A DNA stretch of 64,000 bases from Puccinellia tenuiflora (Eukaryota; Streptophyta; Magnoliopsida; Poales; Poaceae). The translations under genes were made by a program, and so were the position numbers. The stretch spans positions 1-64,000 of the forward strand of contig QRDG01000962.1 of NCBI GenBank assembly GCA_012064385.1, in the 5' to 3' direction. Under the pieces are notes generated by a model. That model saw only the letters and a program-made list of their open reading frames with translations. It was not told the DNA's origin and ran no database searches. How positions within the stretch are numbered: position 1 is the first letter of the stretch; every line of letters begins with the position of its first letter. Below are positions 43,746 through 56,565 of this stretch, piece by piece.

Positions 43746-45120
43746 CTTAAGTAGCATGATGCAAACCACTTATGTGTTGCAATATGTGTTGCCGTCGACC
43801 ATGATGCAAACCACTTAAGTAGCAAAAGCATGGTAAGAACATGGAACCAGTGGACCAGTATGTGTTGTCGTCAACCATGTTACAGTCCCGGGCATGGTAA
43901 AGGTTACAACCATGAACTGCAACATACCACACCATCCAGTGGTTTGCATCTTAAGAAACCTTGATCCGATCTGCTCTAGGACTTCGGCGTTCTGATTTCG
44001 ATAGGACGAAAAAAAATAGTGGAATATCATCGTACAAGATTGGAACACCGCATAGAGGGCTGACTAATGCTACCAGGCCATGATTGTGACACCAAGGTCG
44101 GCCAAAATCCTAAGATTTAGGGAGTATGTGTCCTACTACCCCTCTCCGTGCATATCGTCTTTCTTAGCAACAGTCAAACACTTGATAGATAGATTTCACC
44201 AAACTTCGATAAACTTACAATGCTATGTAATGGATGTTATAATTTTATATATTTGGTATTATATAAAATAGTTATGTACCAACAAGTGAATAAGATAATA
44301 TTTATGGGGACATAATAACTATGTAAGAATTAAACCCTAATATGTGGACATAATATTGGCCATTATGTACAATTATAAAAGCATGAACAAGTCTGCGCAC
44401 AAATACGTGGGTCACTCCACTAGATTACTTCTATTCGATCACTTGAGGAAGTATTACATATCAGACATAAAAGGTCAACTAGAAAATATAATTGGTACCA
44501 TACTACAGAAATATGTGTCTTTTAAACCATACCAAACGTCAATTATTCTCTATTCTGTAGGAAATGGCATGCCAAAGCAAGAGATACGCTACTCTGACAC
44601 AAGCTATTGGACGTAGGATGCACCATAGGAAAAAAAATGAATGTTCATGATATTGAATACGAAAAAGGGTGTCTATTGTGCACCCACTTGGATTCACACC
44701 CATGGTTACGTGATGATTAGAAGTTGCAACAACATGATATTTTGTATTTTACCCATGAAATAGAGTACACATGAATCCCATACGACAATCCATGACACAG
44801 AAAGAGTGAACTAAATGGGACTGGACCCTTGTAACAAAGTAAACTAAGGATACATATAAGAGACTAATAGATAAGTGAATGAAAACAAACACATAGATAC
44901 TCATGGATGCGGTGTGCTGAGCCTCTACCTTATTACATCGAAGGGAAATAAATTGAAGATCGATATGATGATTACCACCCCATGGAAAACCGAACCTAAG
45001 GTATGCATAATCTTATTGCCATTGAAGCCAGCAGTGCCCCTGGTGGTGGCACCATCGTTGAAGCCACTCTAGACAGGAGAGCTGAGATACCCTCCTCCGG
45101 ACCTCATCAGCTTGAGCCAT
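43746..45120. other. Intergenic, no gene seen
   Basis: Begins with a short direct repeat of gatgcaaaccactta (about 43757 and 43802). The remainder is AT-rich with no recognisable element. It is the 3' side of the MADS-box gene. Confidence 0.4.
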
Positions 45121-45125
45121 TCGTC

Positions 45126-45683
45126 CTACTGATGGGGCGGCGCCTGAGCCTGCATGGAGTCGGTGACGTAGGGTTTCATCACCTGGGCTTGGGAAGGTTG
45201 GTATACCGGTGGCTTGCCACATATCTTGGTGATCCGATTGCTGATGGCACTGCGGAGAACCTCCACTTTGCATCTGACATTGGTAAGCTCCTGGATGGAG
45301 AGCCCCATGTGTCCCTCCAGCATGGCCTTATGGACGAGGAACCTAATTTCGTGCTCGTCGTAGTCACGTCCGATCTTGATGGCCTGGTCCCGGAGCTTGC
45401 AGATGCGCTTGTGGAGAAACATCTCCTGGCCCATCTTGTTATTTAACTTCTCATATTTCGTTATGCTCCTGAACCGGTTCAAGATGGCCACCGCCTCATC
45501 ATGGGAGGGGAACACCTTGGGAACCGAGTGTCCCTCACCATAGACGATGATGCATGCCTTGGTGTTGCACATGGTGGACACCTCACCCGCCTTCTTCATT
45601 AGGGACCGACTACGCTTCTGGAAGGTGGCACAACGGGTGGATTTGTTTGGGATGTACTCGAGGACCACCTTCGTGCGAGCCAT
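45126..45683 (-). CDS. Type I (M-gamma-like) MADS-box protein, single exon
   Basis: The intronless 185-residue frame runs from the ATG at 45683 to TAG at 45126-45128. Residues 1-60 are a MADS DNA-binding and dimerisation domain: MARTKVVLEYIPNKSTRCAT, then KKAGEVSTMCNTKACIIVYG. The sequence resembles AGL80/PHERES-type M-gamma proteins, which act in female gametophyte and endosperm; the assignment is from motif memory. The region after the MADS domain contains FPSHDEAVAILNRFRSI and a helical, charged stretch to about 150, then a Pro/Gln-rich tail ending APPHQ. Size and lack of introns fit type I genes. A TATA box lies about 85 bp upstream. A decayed relative is at 33795-33952. The frame is undamaged, so the gene is probably functional. 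Confidence 0.9.
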   Translation of the reverse strand: MARTKVVLEYIPNKSTRCATFQKRSRSLMKKAGEVSTMCNTKACIIVYGEGHSVPKVFPSHDEAVAILNRFRSITKYEKLNNKMGQEMFLHKRICKLRDQAIKIGRDYDEHEIRFLVHKAMLEGHMGLSIQELTNVRCKVEVLRSAISNRITKICGKPPVYQPSQAQVMKPYVTDSMQAQAPPHQ

Positions 45684-45766
45684 TGCTAGCCTCGGTGCAC
45701 CAAGTAGCTAGGCTAGAGAGCGGGAGTTGTGTTTTGGGTGAGTTCAAAGCCAAGGGAGGAGGGTGG

Positions 45767-45773
45767 ATATATA
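45767..45773 (-). promoter_or_regulatory. TATA box of the MADS-box gene
   Basis: tatatat on the minus strand in the context cactatatatcc, about 85 bp before the ATG at 45683, a normal plant distance. Confidence 0.65.
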
Positions 45774-45789
45774 GTGGAGGATAGACCGT

Positions 45790-48700
45790 AGCGTGTCAAC
45801 CATTCATGATAGGGTCATAAATACCGTTAGAGATATGGACGCGGATGTGATTGAATAGCTAGGAAATATTTAACCCCCAATAATTGTTCACGTCTAAAGC
45901 TTCTAAATTTACATCCTTAGGATAAGCAGGCGTTAGATAGCGTGATTAATGCATCATCACACCATATTTTTTATTATGCTGATAAATTAATTGAGGGAAA
46001 ATTGAGAAAAGGACTTCTGTACGTATAGAAGGTTTAGTTAGTTAATCAGGATATGCTTGTATTAGCCAAATGTTTCCAAATTTATTTTATACTTGAAGTT
46101 GATCTAAAGTTAGATGCTTATTTCAAATATACACATCCCAAGATCATCCTTTCATATGTAACCACATTAAGACAAAGTCAATAAAAGGTGTACATTTTAG
46201 CTATGCAGTGAAATTATTGATTTATAGAGATAAATCTCTACACAATTAAATCCATTGATCATGCTCATTGGCTGATTAATGTTCTGCCATTTTTTTATAC
46301 CTAGGGTCAAGAATCACCATATGTTTATAGACCTGGTTTTTTTATTCCTTAGAATTCCTTCTTTTGTCTTTCCGGTGGTATCAAACAGCCACCTAACACC
46401 TTATCCGCCTCTTCAGTAAATTAATATCATCGGGAAATATTTTGAGTTCTGTACGGCTTTTTTTTTCTCTTTACTCGGAGCAGTCCACCTAGTCGACTTC
46501 TTGTATTTTTTGTGAGTTGTGTATCCACTGTAATAATACTATTGTCAAGATCGATGTCGTTTTAGTAACACATATACACAGTGTATAAAATTTCATAAGA
46601 AGTTATCGTTGATCCATCAGGTACCTTGAATTTCTTAACCGCTAACCGCACTAACCACATATAGGTCTTGCTGAGGGACCTAGATTGTCTGAGGGGCCAT
46701 TCGGAAGATTGACGAATCCTTATCTGGGACACTAGTCCGGCCATACCAATCGGCGTCCCCAGAGTGTCGCAAGATCTTATCTGCTCCATGTTCATTCATT
46801 CTAATACCCCCCGCCCCTCTGGTTGAGTGTGGTAAGGATTGTCATTGTTTTTTTACCCCTAGTAAATTCCAAGACCCCTTTACCATTTGAATTCAACCCC
46901 TTTAAGAGATGCAACAACGAACTAGCTAGAGCTTGGAGGTTAATGATGGGTTTATCGAACACCCAATGCCAGTCGGCCTAGCCCCCTAGAAGTTAGTTGG
47001 GCGACCGCAATGTACGATCATGCTAGTACCGAGTTGCTAGCCCAGCCAAGGCGACCCAATGTACCCTACGCTGAAGGACCGAGGCAGGTAGCCAAGGGAA
47101 ACGACCACATCATGTCTTTCCCACGACGACGATGGACAGTGGTGGAAGGGTGCAACTTGGCTTGTCCATGCTGGACGAAATGGGGGTAGACCTCACGCAC
47201 TTCGCGGTAGGAGACAGTAAGCCGCACAATCCGTAACATGACATCCCACAATCCCTTTACCCGGCGAGTTGTATGATATACATGGCATGGTGCCCTGCAT
47301 AGTGTCTTTTATATATTCCCGGTCATAGCACGACCAATCAGGGGAACTATAGCCCTCTCCAATCTATAAGCTAGAGGTGTAATTTTGCTGAATGTACTTA
47401 TTTTTAGTAATCAATTTTTTAAACACAAACCTGAACAAGCTAAATGTATTCAAATATGTTGAGGCTCCATGGATCATCATTATTCTCATCGAGGACTCCA
47501 GCAGAGGTCCACGGATTGGGCTCCTGTTTTTATAAACAAACAATGTTAGTACATTAGGATACTTACGTGTTCATATAATAGCTGTTCTAAATTCTATGCC
47601 TTCCTGATGCATTATCTCATTTGTATTAGCATTCATATTGTAATGATGTGTGTGCAAATTGTTGTATGCAAAATCATTGGTGTATAAAGTTGCTTCATTT
47701 CCTTTTTGTTTTGGTGCTACATTTGTGATTGGATGCAGAGATCAAAGATAGATACATTAGTACCTATGGCACATGTTTTTTTCTTTTCTTTTTGAGGTTT
47801 TATAGTATACAAAGCATTCTTTTAATTTCCCAAAATGCAATTTATTTACCTCATCAGTTCTGGCCTGAACATTGGTGAACATGTTGGCTATAACATGCCC
47901 ACTCTTATTTTGTTCCATTATGATAGTTTTGCACCGTGCAGAGAATCATCATTGCCTCGGGAGCAGTTGAATGTTGATTCCCAATTTGCGGTATTTGTTT
48001 TGGTATTTTGTGTATCGTATTTATTTTATTTTTCATATAAAAGAGTAATATAAAGTTATGTACATGAAAAACAGGAATCAAGATTACTTAATTATTTGAT
48101 TTTCATAGTTATCAGACACACCGAGATTACCTAGGTGGAATTTTGTGTATGTGAAACCTGCCTGGATTTTTTTGAATGCATAAATCTGCATCATTGTCTA
48201 CCATTTTTTCCAGTGATTTTAACCTGTGCGAGAAATTCATCTTGGTCATCAAGGGTGCTCTGTAAGCGTTGAGTGCATGCATATGAATTTAACTACATGG
48301 CAATTTGTTTTGTATCATTTATATTGCATACTCACATACATTGTTAGTCATTTTTTTGATATCTTTGAAACGTCATTGCACGGGTTGGTAGTGAAACATC
48401 CACCTGAATCTAGTTGAATACTTAGTGTGTGGTACCCATGATACACATTGATTTTTATCTGTTTTTGCATGAATAAGGAGCAGCTGCAACCTGCACAAAT
48501 ATGATACATGTAGGTCAAAAAAAAAAAAATAGGGACATTATTTTCTAGACCTGTTGGTTCTGTGACTTTTTAGATAAGTTTGTGTGATCTCTCACTATGG
48601 TAGGCCAGTTGCTTCTCAGTACTTTTTGATTCACAATGGGCCGCACGAAGTGCAGATTTATAACATTTTTACCTAACAAAAAAAACCTCACATATGCATT

Positions 48701-49193
48701 TCTGGATTATTTGATGTTTTTCCATAATTTGATGTACTTAATTCCAAATAATTTGATTTATAGTTCAGTTATTTACAATTGTTTAATTATTTTATCAGTC
48801 ATTAATTAATAAGTTTTAAACAAACCATATATGGATTTAGTTAGTATTTATTTGTATTTTCAGGATGGTGAAACAATATTTGAAATGGTTGCGAACTAGA
48901 CCACAAATCTTCTGTGTTGTGTGTTGTTTTGTGGTGATTGGAATAGGTAAACAAAGATCCGTTAAGATATATACTCAATTCTATGTGCTCTTTTCACTAC
49001 TAGAAACGACCACTAATCTGATTTGATCTATCGTTTTGTTTTCTTTGGTTGTTGAATTACGCCTTCTTTTCTTTTGTAGTGTCTACGTAAATATCAAGGT
49101 CAACTAGGAGACTCCCTGACAAAAAAAGGACAACTAGGAGATTGGATGCTGCTCCATGGTTTCAAGATAGTAAGAAAGGGAGGGGTAACATGC
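45790..49193. other. Intergenic, no gene or definable element
   Basis: AT-rich DNA with short, unsupported open frames only. A moderately GC-rich piece at about 46900-47260 could be a decayed repeat, but I find no termini. Confidence 0.35.
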
Positions 49194-49201
49194 CTGGCTG
49201 G

Positions 49202-50174
49202 CAGGGGCGGGCCCACTTCAATTCAAGGGTATTCAGTTGAATACCCAAATTTTTTGAACAAAAACTAGGTATATATGCAGTCTATAATACGCATATGTAT
49301 GAAAAATACGAAAATGCCAGATATCTGGGCCACAACTACCAGCCCACCTCCCTTCTCTACGTGGCCCAACTAGTTGTTCAGCCCGATTAGCACCACTGGC
49401 CCACAGCTGGACACTGGATCGCACGGCCGGCCGGCGACGACGTGTGTTCGATCGCCTATCGCATCCTCCTCTCAATCGTCCCCAAACCACGCAGCGCAGC
49501 CCTAGACTAAACGAGATGAGCGACGAACTAATCCCGGTATCGACGCGGCACTGCGGCCGCTGGCAAGCCGCCCTCCTCGATTCTCCTCGTCTGACCCGTA
49601 TGCACGGACTGCCCCTCCTCGTCCAGTCGTCGTAGGCTCCTGCTCGGCTGCTCCACGACCAGGACATTCACGGCATAGATTGAGTCTTTGTTGCCGATCG
49701 TCATTCCACATCCAGTCTTCCTTCTCGAAACCGTTCAAATCGTACAAGACTTGAGGTGATGTAGAGATTCAGAAAAAATCAGATGAAATTTTTCTGTAAT
49801 TCATAAGACCTAATTTTGTTTTTGTTTGTCAGATTGCATAGGTTGCTTGTGGTCTGAAATGAAGAGAAATTTGTGAGCTTTCTATCATTTATGTACTTTC
49901 TGTCCTCTCATTAAGTTATTTCTTTTCTAATATGTTGAACAATTGGTACCTATATGATTTAAACGATTTCATGTTATGATCTGTTTTTTTGAAACTTAGG
50001 ATATTATTATGCTCATATTATTGTGTCATATCTTCTATTAAGTACATTATACAATAGAACTATATGATGCTATAATCAATTATACATGCCAAAAGTCGGC
50101 CTCTTAAACAGTAGTTTTTTTGGAGGGCTTTGAAATTTTGAATACACGCCACCGAAATCCTGGGCCCGCCACTG
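49202..50174. mobile_element. hAT-type element, 973 bp
   Basis: The ends caggggcgggccca and tgggcccgccactg are inverted repeats with one or two mismatches. They are flanked by a perfect 8-bp duplication ctggctgg (49194-49201 and 50175-50182), as expected for hAT transposons. A GC-rich patch at about 49380-49640 interrupts AT-rich DNA, but no transposase or hAT dimerisation motif is visible. It is nonautonomous. Confidence 0.88.
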
Positions 50175-50648
50175 CTGGCTGGAGAGGCGTTGAGATCCAG
50201 AAATATGGTGGTCATCTATGACTGCCTTCTTCATTATTTGGCTTTCATCTTCATTCTCAACCATTCCTTCTCAATTTGGAACATTTGCTCCCTTTGATTT
50301 CTTTATCTGTGATCTCACTTTACTCTTATGATTGTGTTTTTCTCATTCAGTGTGTTTGTCATTGCCGACGCTAGCGCGGGTCCTAGGGTGTTGGAGGGTT
50401 TGCTTCATGTGCGAGAACTAGGAGATGGAATGGACCGGTATTAGAACGATCCCTTTTTTGTTAGCTCTTGGTTACAACTTATATTATCTAATTAATCCCA
50501 TCATTATTTTTTATGAGCACGAAATGGAGGTCTACAAGTTTTTTGGACCTGGTGCAGAGGTGATATAAAAAAAAGTAAATGAAGAACTGAAGCAAAATAA
50601 ATTGGACCAAGGGGGTGTACAAAATGAGGCAAAAATGATGAAATGAAA

Positions 50649-51859
50649 CAGGGCCAGTCCTGAGATTTCGAGGGCCCTGGACGAAACAAAAAGCAGGGTT
50701 CTTAATTATAGTATATAATAACTACTCTGAATAAATATTTAAAATGCATTCAATTGAATTATTTATATCAAGTACTTCATAATATTATAGCTTAAATCAT
50801 CGATAAATATGAACTTAACTTCCTCATTTATAGTTTTCTTACTGCCCGGTGCATAAAAGTTAAATGGCATGAGAATTAGATGCAACCGCTAGAGAAGCGT
50901 TACAATCAAGAAAGAAATTCCTGAATGCAGATCATTGACGTACAAACACATAAGTTGTTGTTTTTTCTTATTCTGAGCGGTGGAAGAATTAGATCTGCAA
51001 CCATATGATTCTTCGATCTGGCACTTGTAAGCATCAGAATTATTATTTACATATGTATAAAAGAAATTATTCCAATAAAAACTGTAAGCAATATGAATAT
51101 CAAATAATCTATATATAGTGTATTGATAATTCTTCTAATATCTTGTCGACTTTGCATGAAATGACGGAACCACGTCATCACGGTGTCAGGGTAAGGTGCA
51201 CTCTCCTCTCAGCAACTCGGCCTCTCACCTCTTGCCTCTCGGCATGGCAACACTAGGGTCGAGGATTCGTTGACTCATGCATCACACACGACGTCCAATA
51301 CGTAGTCATGGCCATGGAATTATTGCCAACAATTTGAGAAATTGTTACTCGATAAAAAAATAATCTGTCCACCTTTTTGTAGTATTCTAGAGATATATCC
51401 GTTTTAGCGACACTTATTTTCCAATTGACGGGGAAGTTAAAATTTCGTTGATTGAGTTACATTTTTTGGGATTGGTCTTCTAGTCATCCTATACCCTATT
51501 TATCTTTCTAATCAATGAATTTAATAGCTCTCCGGCTAACATTAAAAAAAGTCATCCTATAGCCAATTGGCCCCACCCCACCTTACTGATTCTTCGTTAC
51601 TCAGCAAAACTAAAAGGAAAAAAATGTCTTCACTAAAGGAATAAGGCTCAAATAAATGAAAGGGAAAAGGGCCCAAGGTCTAGTCCACTATCTTAACGTT
51701 TCGTTCTGGTCTCACTCAACCGTACTAGAAATTCTCTGCCCGCTCTAATGAGCAATGGCGCCGCCGCCTGAAACATTTCTCCGCCACGGCATAGGCATGG
51801 CTAGATGGGACTTGGGGCCCGGGACGGCCGCCCTCCTGCCCCCCTTAGGGTCAGCCCTA
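50649..51859. mobile_element. Probable hAT-type element, 1.2 kb
   Basis: The start cagggccagtcctgag and the end ccttagggtcagccct are imperfect inverted repeats. The flanks aaatgaaa (50641-50648) and aaatgaag (about 51861-51868) agree at seven of eight bases. The interior is AT-rich with no ORF. It is older and more decayed than the element at 49202. Confidence 0.5.
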
Positions 51860-52379
51860 AAATGAAGGCTACGCGAAATGAATTCTAAATTACGGGCTAA
51901 ATGTAAAATCAGCTACGTGATGATTAGACACTCCTTTTTCCACGAATATTACCGTTACTTCAAATTATTCTCTAAGAGATAAGCGCATGCTCTCTATAAT
52001 TATTTTAACTAACTATATATATCTAAGAATGAGCTAAGTTTAAAGTCCATTTGGTCTAAAAAAAAGGTTTCGAATTTAGTGTTTTCTCTTTCAGTTTTTT
52101 TTAGACATTTACGTGTATGTTGGTCGCTAGTCAGAATATAATGAATATGTTTGAGAATGATAAATTAAAAGGTTGGGATATTTTGGAAAGTTCTAGAAGC
52201 AAACAACTAAACTATTCAAGATATAAGACTGTTTGTTTCTTCTTTTCTTTGGGTGACTGTTTACTGCTGCCCCAACATGTGTGGTGTTGCGTTTGTATCA
52301 GTGGATGTATGTTGGTCGTTGCTTTATTTATAAAGCGGGGCGAAAGCCTATTTCGAGAAGACTGAAATTATGACATTCA

Positions 52380-53511
52380 TAATTTATTTTAATATTCATT
52401 CATATAAATTGGGGTTATAACGAGTTGGGATCCCTGGGTGCCGAGCTCCAGTGATCCCTTTATTTTAAAAATTCTGAAAACATGCTCACAAGTTTTAGAA
52501 AATTGTAATCAATTATGGACAGGCTCAGTGATGTATCCTACAAGTGCAAAATCTTAATTTGAAATACTTTATATTTTAAGCTATACAAAGATGAAAAAGT
52601 ATGGATCTCACTACAGTCCATATTTTTAAAACTCCAAAATTTATCATATTTTCTCTTTTTTTTTTGCTCAAAATTCAAAAAAGAAGTAGCATTGCGATTT
52701 TGCATGCTTGTGTGATACATCATTTACTACATACAAAGTTTTTCTCAGATTTTGTTTTGAAACCTATAAAAACAGATTTTTATTAAAAAATAAGTAAAAA
52801 TATAACTAGAGCTCAGGAGAAAAAGAGAGCTTTCGGGTAATGGAAAGAAATAATGAAAATAAGTTTAGAAGAATTTGCTTTTATATTAAAACAAAACATT
52901 AAAGCGTTTTATTTTCTCTATGTCTTGTGTTGACAAAAAATTGTAGTAGATGATGTGCAATACACGACCTACTTTCCTTGGAAATCCTAAAATTCCAGGT
53001 TATCCCATTATTCAAAATTCAGTTTCCTTATGATTTATCCATTTGTTCGATTTTCCAAACTATCTTATTTTCCTAAAGTTCATAAATTTTCATCATTTTC
53101 TATTAATAGACTCTTTTTTAGTTTAGACATTTTATGTTATTTTTCACGGTGGTGGGTGTGGCGAGACCTTTTACATGCAAGCTTGCATCGATGTGAACGG
53201 CATGGTGGAGTAAACCCACCCTGTCCCGCAAAAATAAATGAGTAAAATCTCCTGGTTGCGAGTTATTTCCTTGCATTGCAAGCCTTGTGCACTGACGGAC
53301 TGACCAGTGCACAGTAGAGTTACCACGGAACCGTCCTTGCATTCTATGCAGCCTTGTGCCTCTTAAGTCTGAAGCAGAGTCTCTGCTCTGTTCCCTGAAC
53401 CCACAAAATTTCACGCGTTTCTTCTTCCTTCTCGTCGAATCCACTCCGTTCCAGTCTAGTTCTAGACCTCTAGTAAATGGTGGTGACTGCGGAGAGCGTC
53501 CGAACGGCGGC
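52380..53511 (+). repeat. Duplicated 5' flank of AP2-4 (partner 55640-56565)
   Basis: The upstream regions of AP2-4 and AP2-5 share blocks in the same order: an A/T-rich part with ttccttcg.tttcc-like words (52980-53110 versus 55960-56100), catggtggagtaaacccaccctg versus acggtggagtaaaaccaccctgg (about 53200 and 56155), and ccttgcat.gcaagcc...agtagagttac (about 53270-53330 and 56380-56425). The gene pair therefore arose by duplication of a segment that included regulatory DNA. Confidence 0.65.
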
Positions 53512-54813
53512 ATGAGCGAGGTAGCGAAAGTCCAAGATCCAGGTCTGCACGGCGGCCGGGGGAGAAAGGCGAGGGCGGAGGTCGGAACCGAGCTCCGCGG
53601 AGTGTGCAGGCGACCGGGCGACAAGTTCGCCGCGAGGATCAGAGAGTCCAATGGACAATCTCAGGCATGTACCGCGGAGCACGCCGCCAGAGCGTTCGAC
53701 GCCGGCGCCGTCAATATGCACGGAGCGGCGGCCAGAACCAACTTCAAGCAACCGGCCGCTATTGAAGACGGCGGTGTCTCCTCGCTCCTACACTTCTCGG
53801 CCGAGCCGTCTGGCCGCCAACACGCCGGGACCCATTTCCGCGGCGTAAGCAAGGTACCGGCCGGCAAGTTCGGGGCAAGGATTAGAGATTCTAAGGAGAA
53901 ATCTCAAAAATGGCTCGGGACTTTCGACACCGCCGATGACGCGGCCAGAGCGTATGACGCTGCGGCCGTCAAGATACGCGGCGCGGCAGCCAGAACCAAC
54001 TTCAAGCAACCCGCCGCTATTGACGACGGCGGCGTCTCCTCGCTCCTGCACGTCCCGGCCGAGCCGTCCAGCCACGACGCCCCGACCAAGTTCCGCGGCG
54101 TGTGCCGGCAACCTGGCGGCAAGTTCGGGGCGAAGATCTCCAATGGAAAATCCCAGAAGTGGCTCGGCACTTTCGACACCGCCGAGGACGCCGCCAGAGC
54201 GTTCGACGCCGCGGCCGTCAAGATACGCGGCGCCGTGACCAGAACCAACTTCGAGCAACAGGCCGCTATCGACGATGGTGGTGTCTCCTCGCTCCTACAC
54301 GTCCCGCCCGAGCCATCCGGCGGCCAAGACGCCGGCACCCATTTCCGCGGCGTATGCAGTCTAGCGGGCGGCAGGTTTGGGGCAAGGATCAGAGACTCCA
54401 ACTCCAAGGGAAATTCTCAAAAATGGCTCGGCACTTTCGACACCGCGGAGGACGCTGCCAGAGCGTTCGACGCCGCGGCCGTCAGGATACGCGGCCCGGC
54501 GGCCAGAACCAACTTCAAGCAACCGGCCGCTATTGGTGTCCCGCCGGCGAGGTGGCAACAGGTGGACGACTTGCTGAAAGACATGTACTCCGCCGATGTA
54601 AGTTTGATCTTCAGATGCGTCTTCTTTGCATTGCATGCCTTGTGACTGTATATAGTTGTGCTGATTTAGTTACCCCGTCTGTGTCTTCATGATGCTCAGG
54701 AAAGGGAGGCCCTGATGGAAGGTGCTGCAATTCTTCAGTATATTTCGCTAGCTGACATGATGTTCAAAGCGCCGCCCTGGCAAAATGATGACGTTGATGA
54801 TGAGCATTTCTAA
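53512..54813 (+). CDS. AP2-4: four tandem AP2 repeats, first one degenerate
   Basis: Exon 1 is 53512-54597, the intron 54598-54699 (gtaagt...gctcag, 102 bp, phase 0), and exon 2 54700-54813, giving 399 residues. The start is the MSEVAKV methionine, matching AP2-1, -2 and -5; the frame is open further upstream to 53356. The four repeats are AP2 domain plus linker, about 85 residues each, and the linkers are near copies (KQPAAI(E/D)DGGVSSLLH). Domain 1 (ELRGVCRRPGDKFAARI) has lost the WLGTFDT core. Domains 2-4 keep it (KWLGTFDTA(D/E)DAARA) and use KFGA in place of KYGA. The repeat similarity points to recent internal duplication or gene conversion. The C-terminus is LLKDMYSADERE, then ALMEGAAILQYISLADMM and an acidic end. 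It is followed in tandem by AP2-5. Confidence 0.88.
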
Positions 54814-56565
54814 CTCGTAGGATGATGAGAGAATCCTCTCTGCTTGGAAGAACAATGTTGGGGCAAAACTGGGCTCTGCTGCAATATTTTCTAGTTGCTT
54901 TTGGTACCTGATCCTTTTTAGTTTCTTGGTGGGCTACTAGAAGTATGTGGCAGCAAAACCATGACCTTTTATTTTTAGTTCGCAACGTGGATTCTAGGAT
55001 CTCACTGATCCGTTATCTTAATGATAGTGGAGCTCAAATGCGAGACGCCGTTTTGCCAAAAAAAAAACAAGGTAGGAACATGCCTGATCTTCATCTAGAC
55101 CTTGCAGTACTGGGCTAGGTATCCAGGAGATCTTCCTTAGTTTGTTACTTACTGATCAGTATGCATGTATGTCCGACAGTACAACCTTTCAGTGTAGCCA
55201 TGTATATAAGCTTTGCTGGGAGTTGGAAGTAGTGATCTATCTCAAGTGTAGTACGGAACAATGTAATGTGTCTTATGGGATCTTGGAGGTGGAATTTGTG
55301 TTTGTACACAATGAATCGACAAATACTACTTCTCTGATATCTTTTGGGAGCTGGGACTTGTAACCTCAGATAAGTGTCATGTTTGTACTGAATTTAACGA
55401 GTCAATACCATGTGGCTGCCAAGTTATATAAATGCTTAAAAATTCCAGCTTAATTCTCTCACAAAAAGGATGGTATCAGTCATGCCAACAAATACATGGT
55501 AAGATCATAAAATAAAACTCACTTTATGAATCCCAATACATACCGAAAGATCTTCATCTAACATAACATATGCTGCAGACTACATATTTCAGTCTTGGAC
55601 TAAAGTTTCCCTGACAGCTAACTGAAAGTCAGTCTTGGACTACATATCATGAAAAATGTCGGGAAAATATTAATATGCATTAATTTTCTTACACAACTTT
55701 TTTCTGTTTATACACATGATTCCCCTTGGACTAAAGTTTGTTTTTTATGTGTGAAGTTCTCGAAGGAAACAACTAAACAATTCAAAATGAAAACAAAAAA
55801 AGTGAAACTCATATATCGTCATAAGATTCATTCAAATAAACAGGAATATATTACAATATACTTCAAGCAATATCAGGAAAAAATATCCTATAATATTATT
55901 TTCTCGGTGTGTTGTGTTCAAAAATTGGTAATCTGAAGTATAGTAACGATTAACCTAGTTTTTAAATCCCAAATTTCCAAATTATCTTATTACCGAAAAT
56001 ATTGTTTCTTGACGTCCATTTCTTCGATTTTCAATACATTTTTCTAGGGTCTATATCTTTTTCTCGTTTTATCATTTGAGATTTCCTTGATTTTAAATAC
56101 TTATATGTTGCTTTTTGGACATCCCTTTACACCCAAGGTCACATCCATATGAGGACGGTGGAGTAAAACCACCCTGGTTTCGTCCGGAGGTTGTTTGGTT
56201 GCGAAGTTGGCTTTGTCCCATAGGACGCTCCGACGTCGCTGCCTAAAAAAGATCAAACGAACAGATCTTCTTCTTCAATCGTATATAAACATTGTTTTCT
56301 CAAGCATAAAAAAGAACATCGTTTCTTCGACGTATAAACATTGTTCCCTCAATTTTTTTTTTCCGCAAGCATTTTTCCTTGCATCGCAAGCCTAGTACAC
56401 TGACCAGTGGCAGAGTAGAGTTACTGTATTTTTCCTTCCATCGCAAGCCGCTGAAGCAGAGAGTGTGCCTGCTCCCTGAACCCCCAAACATTTCACGCGT
56501 TTCTCTCTCTTCCAATCCACAGTCCCAGTCCAGCTCTAGTTGATTGAGACCGTCGGAAGGCCGGC
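54814..56565 (+). other. Intergenic between AP2-4 and AP2-5
   Basis: The first 550 bp match the 3' flank of AP2-5 (57310-57680), including a block like ggtatccag.agatcttcc, so it is shared 3' UTR and flank. The last 900 bp match the 5' flank of AP2-4. No separate gene is seen. Confidence 0.6.

Noticed and set aside
45003..45446. Plus-strand 147-codon ORF
   Set aside because: It is the complement of the MADS-box coding sequence.
46900..47260. Possible gene or repeat in a GC-richer patch
   Set aside because: No long frame, no motif and no termini could be found.
53356..53511. N-terminal extension of AP2-4 by 52 residues
   Set aside because: Paralogues AP2-1, -2 and -5 start with MSE at the aligned position; the extension is probably 5' UTR.
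54598..54645. Read-through of AP2 exon 1 into the intron as the protein end (also in AP2-2, -3, -5)
   Set aside because: Consensus donors, acceptors, equal phase and a conserved exon 2 in all copies show that the intron is removed.
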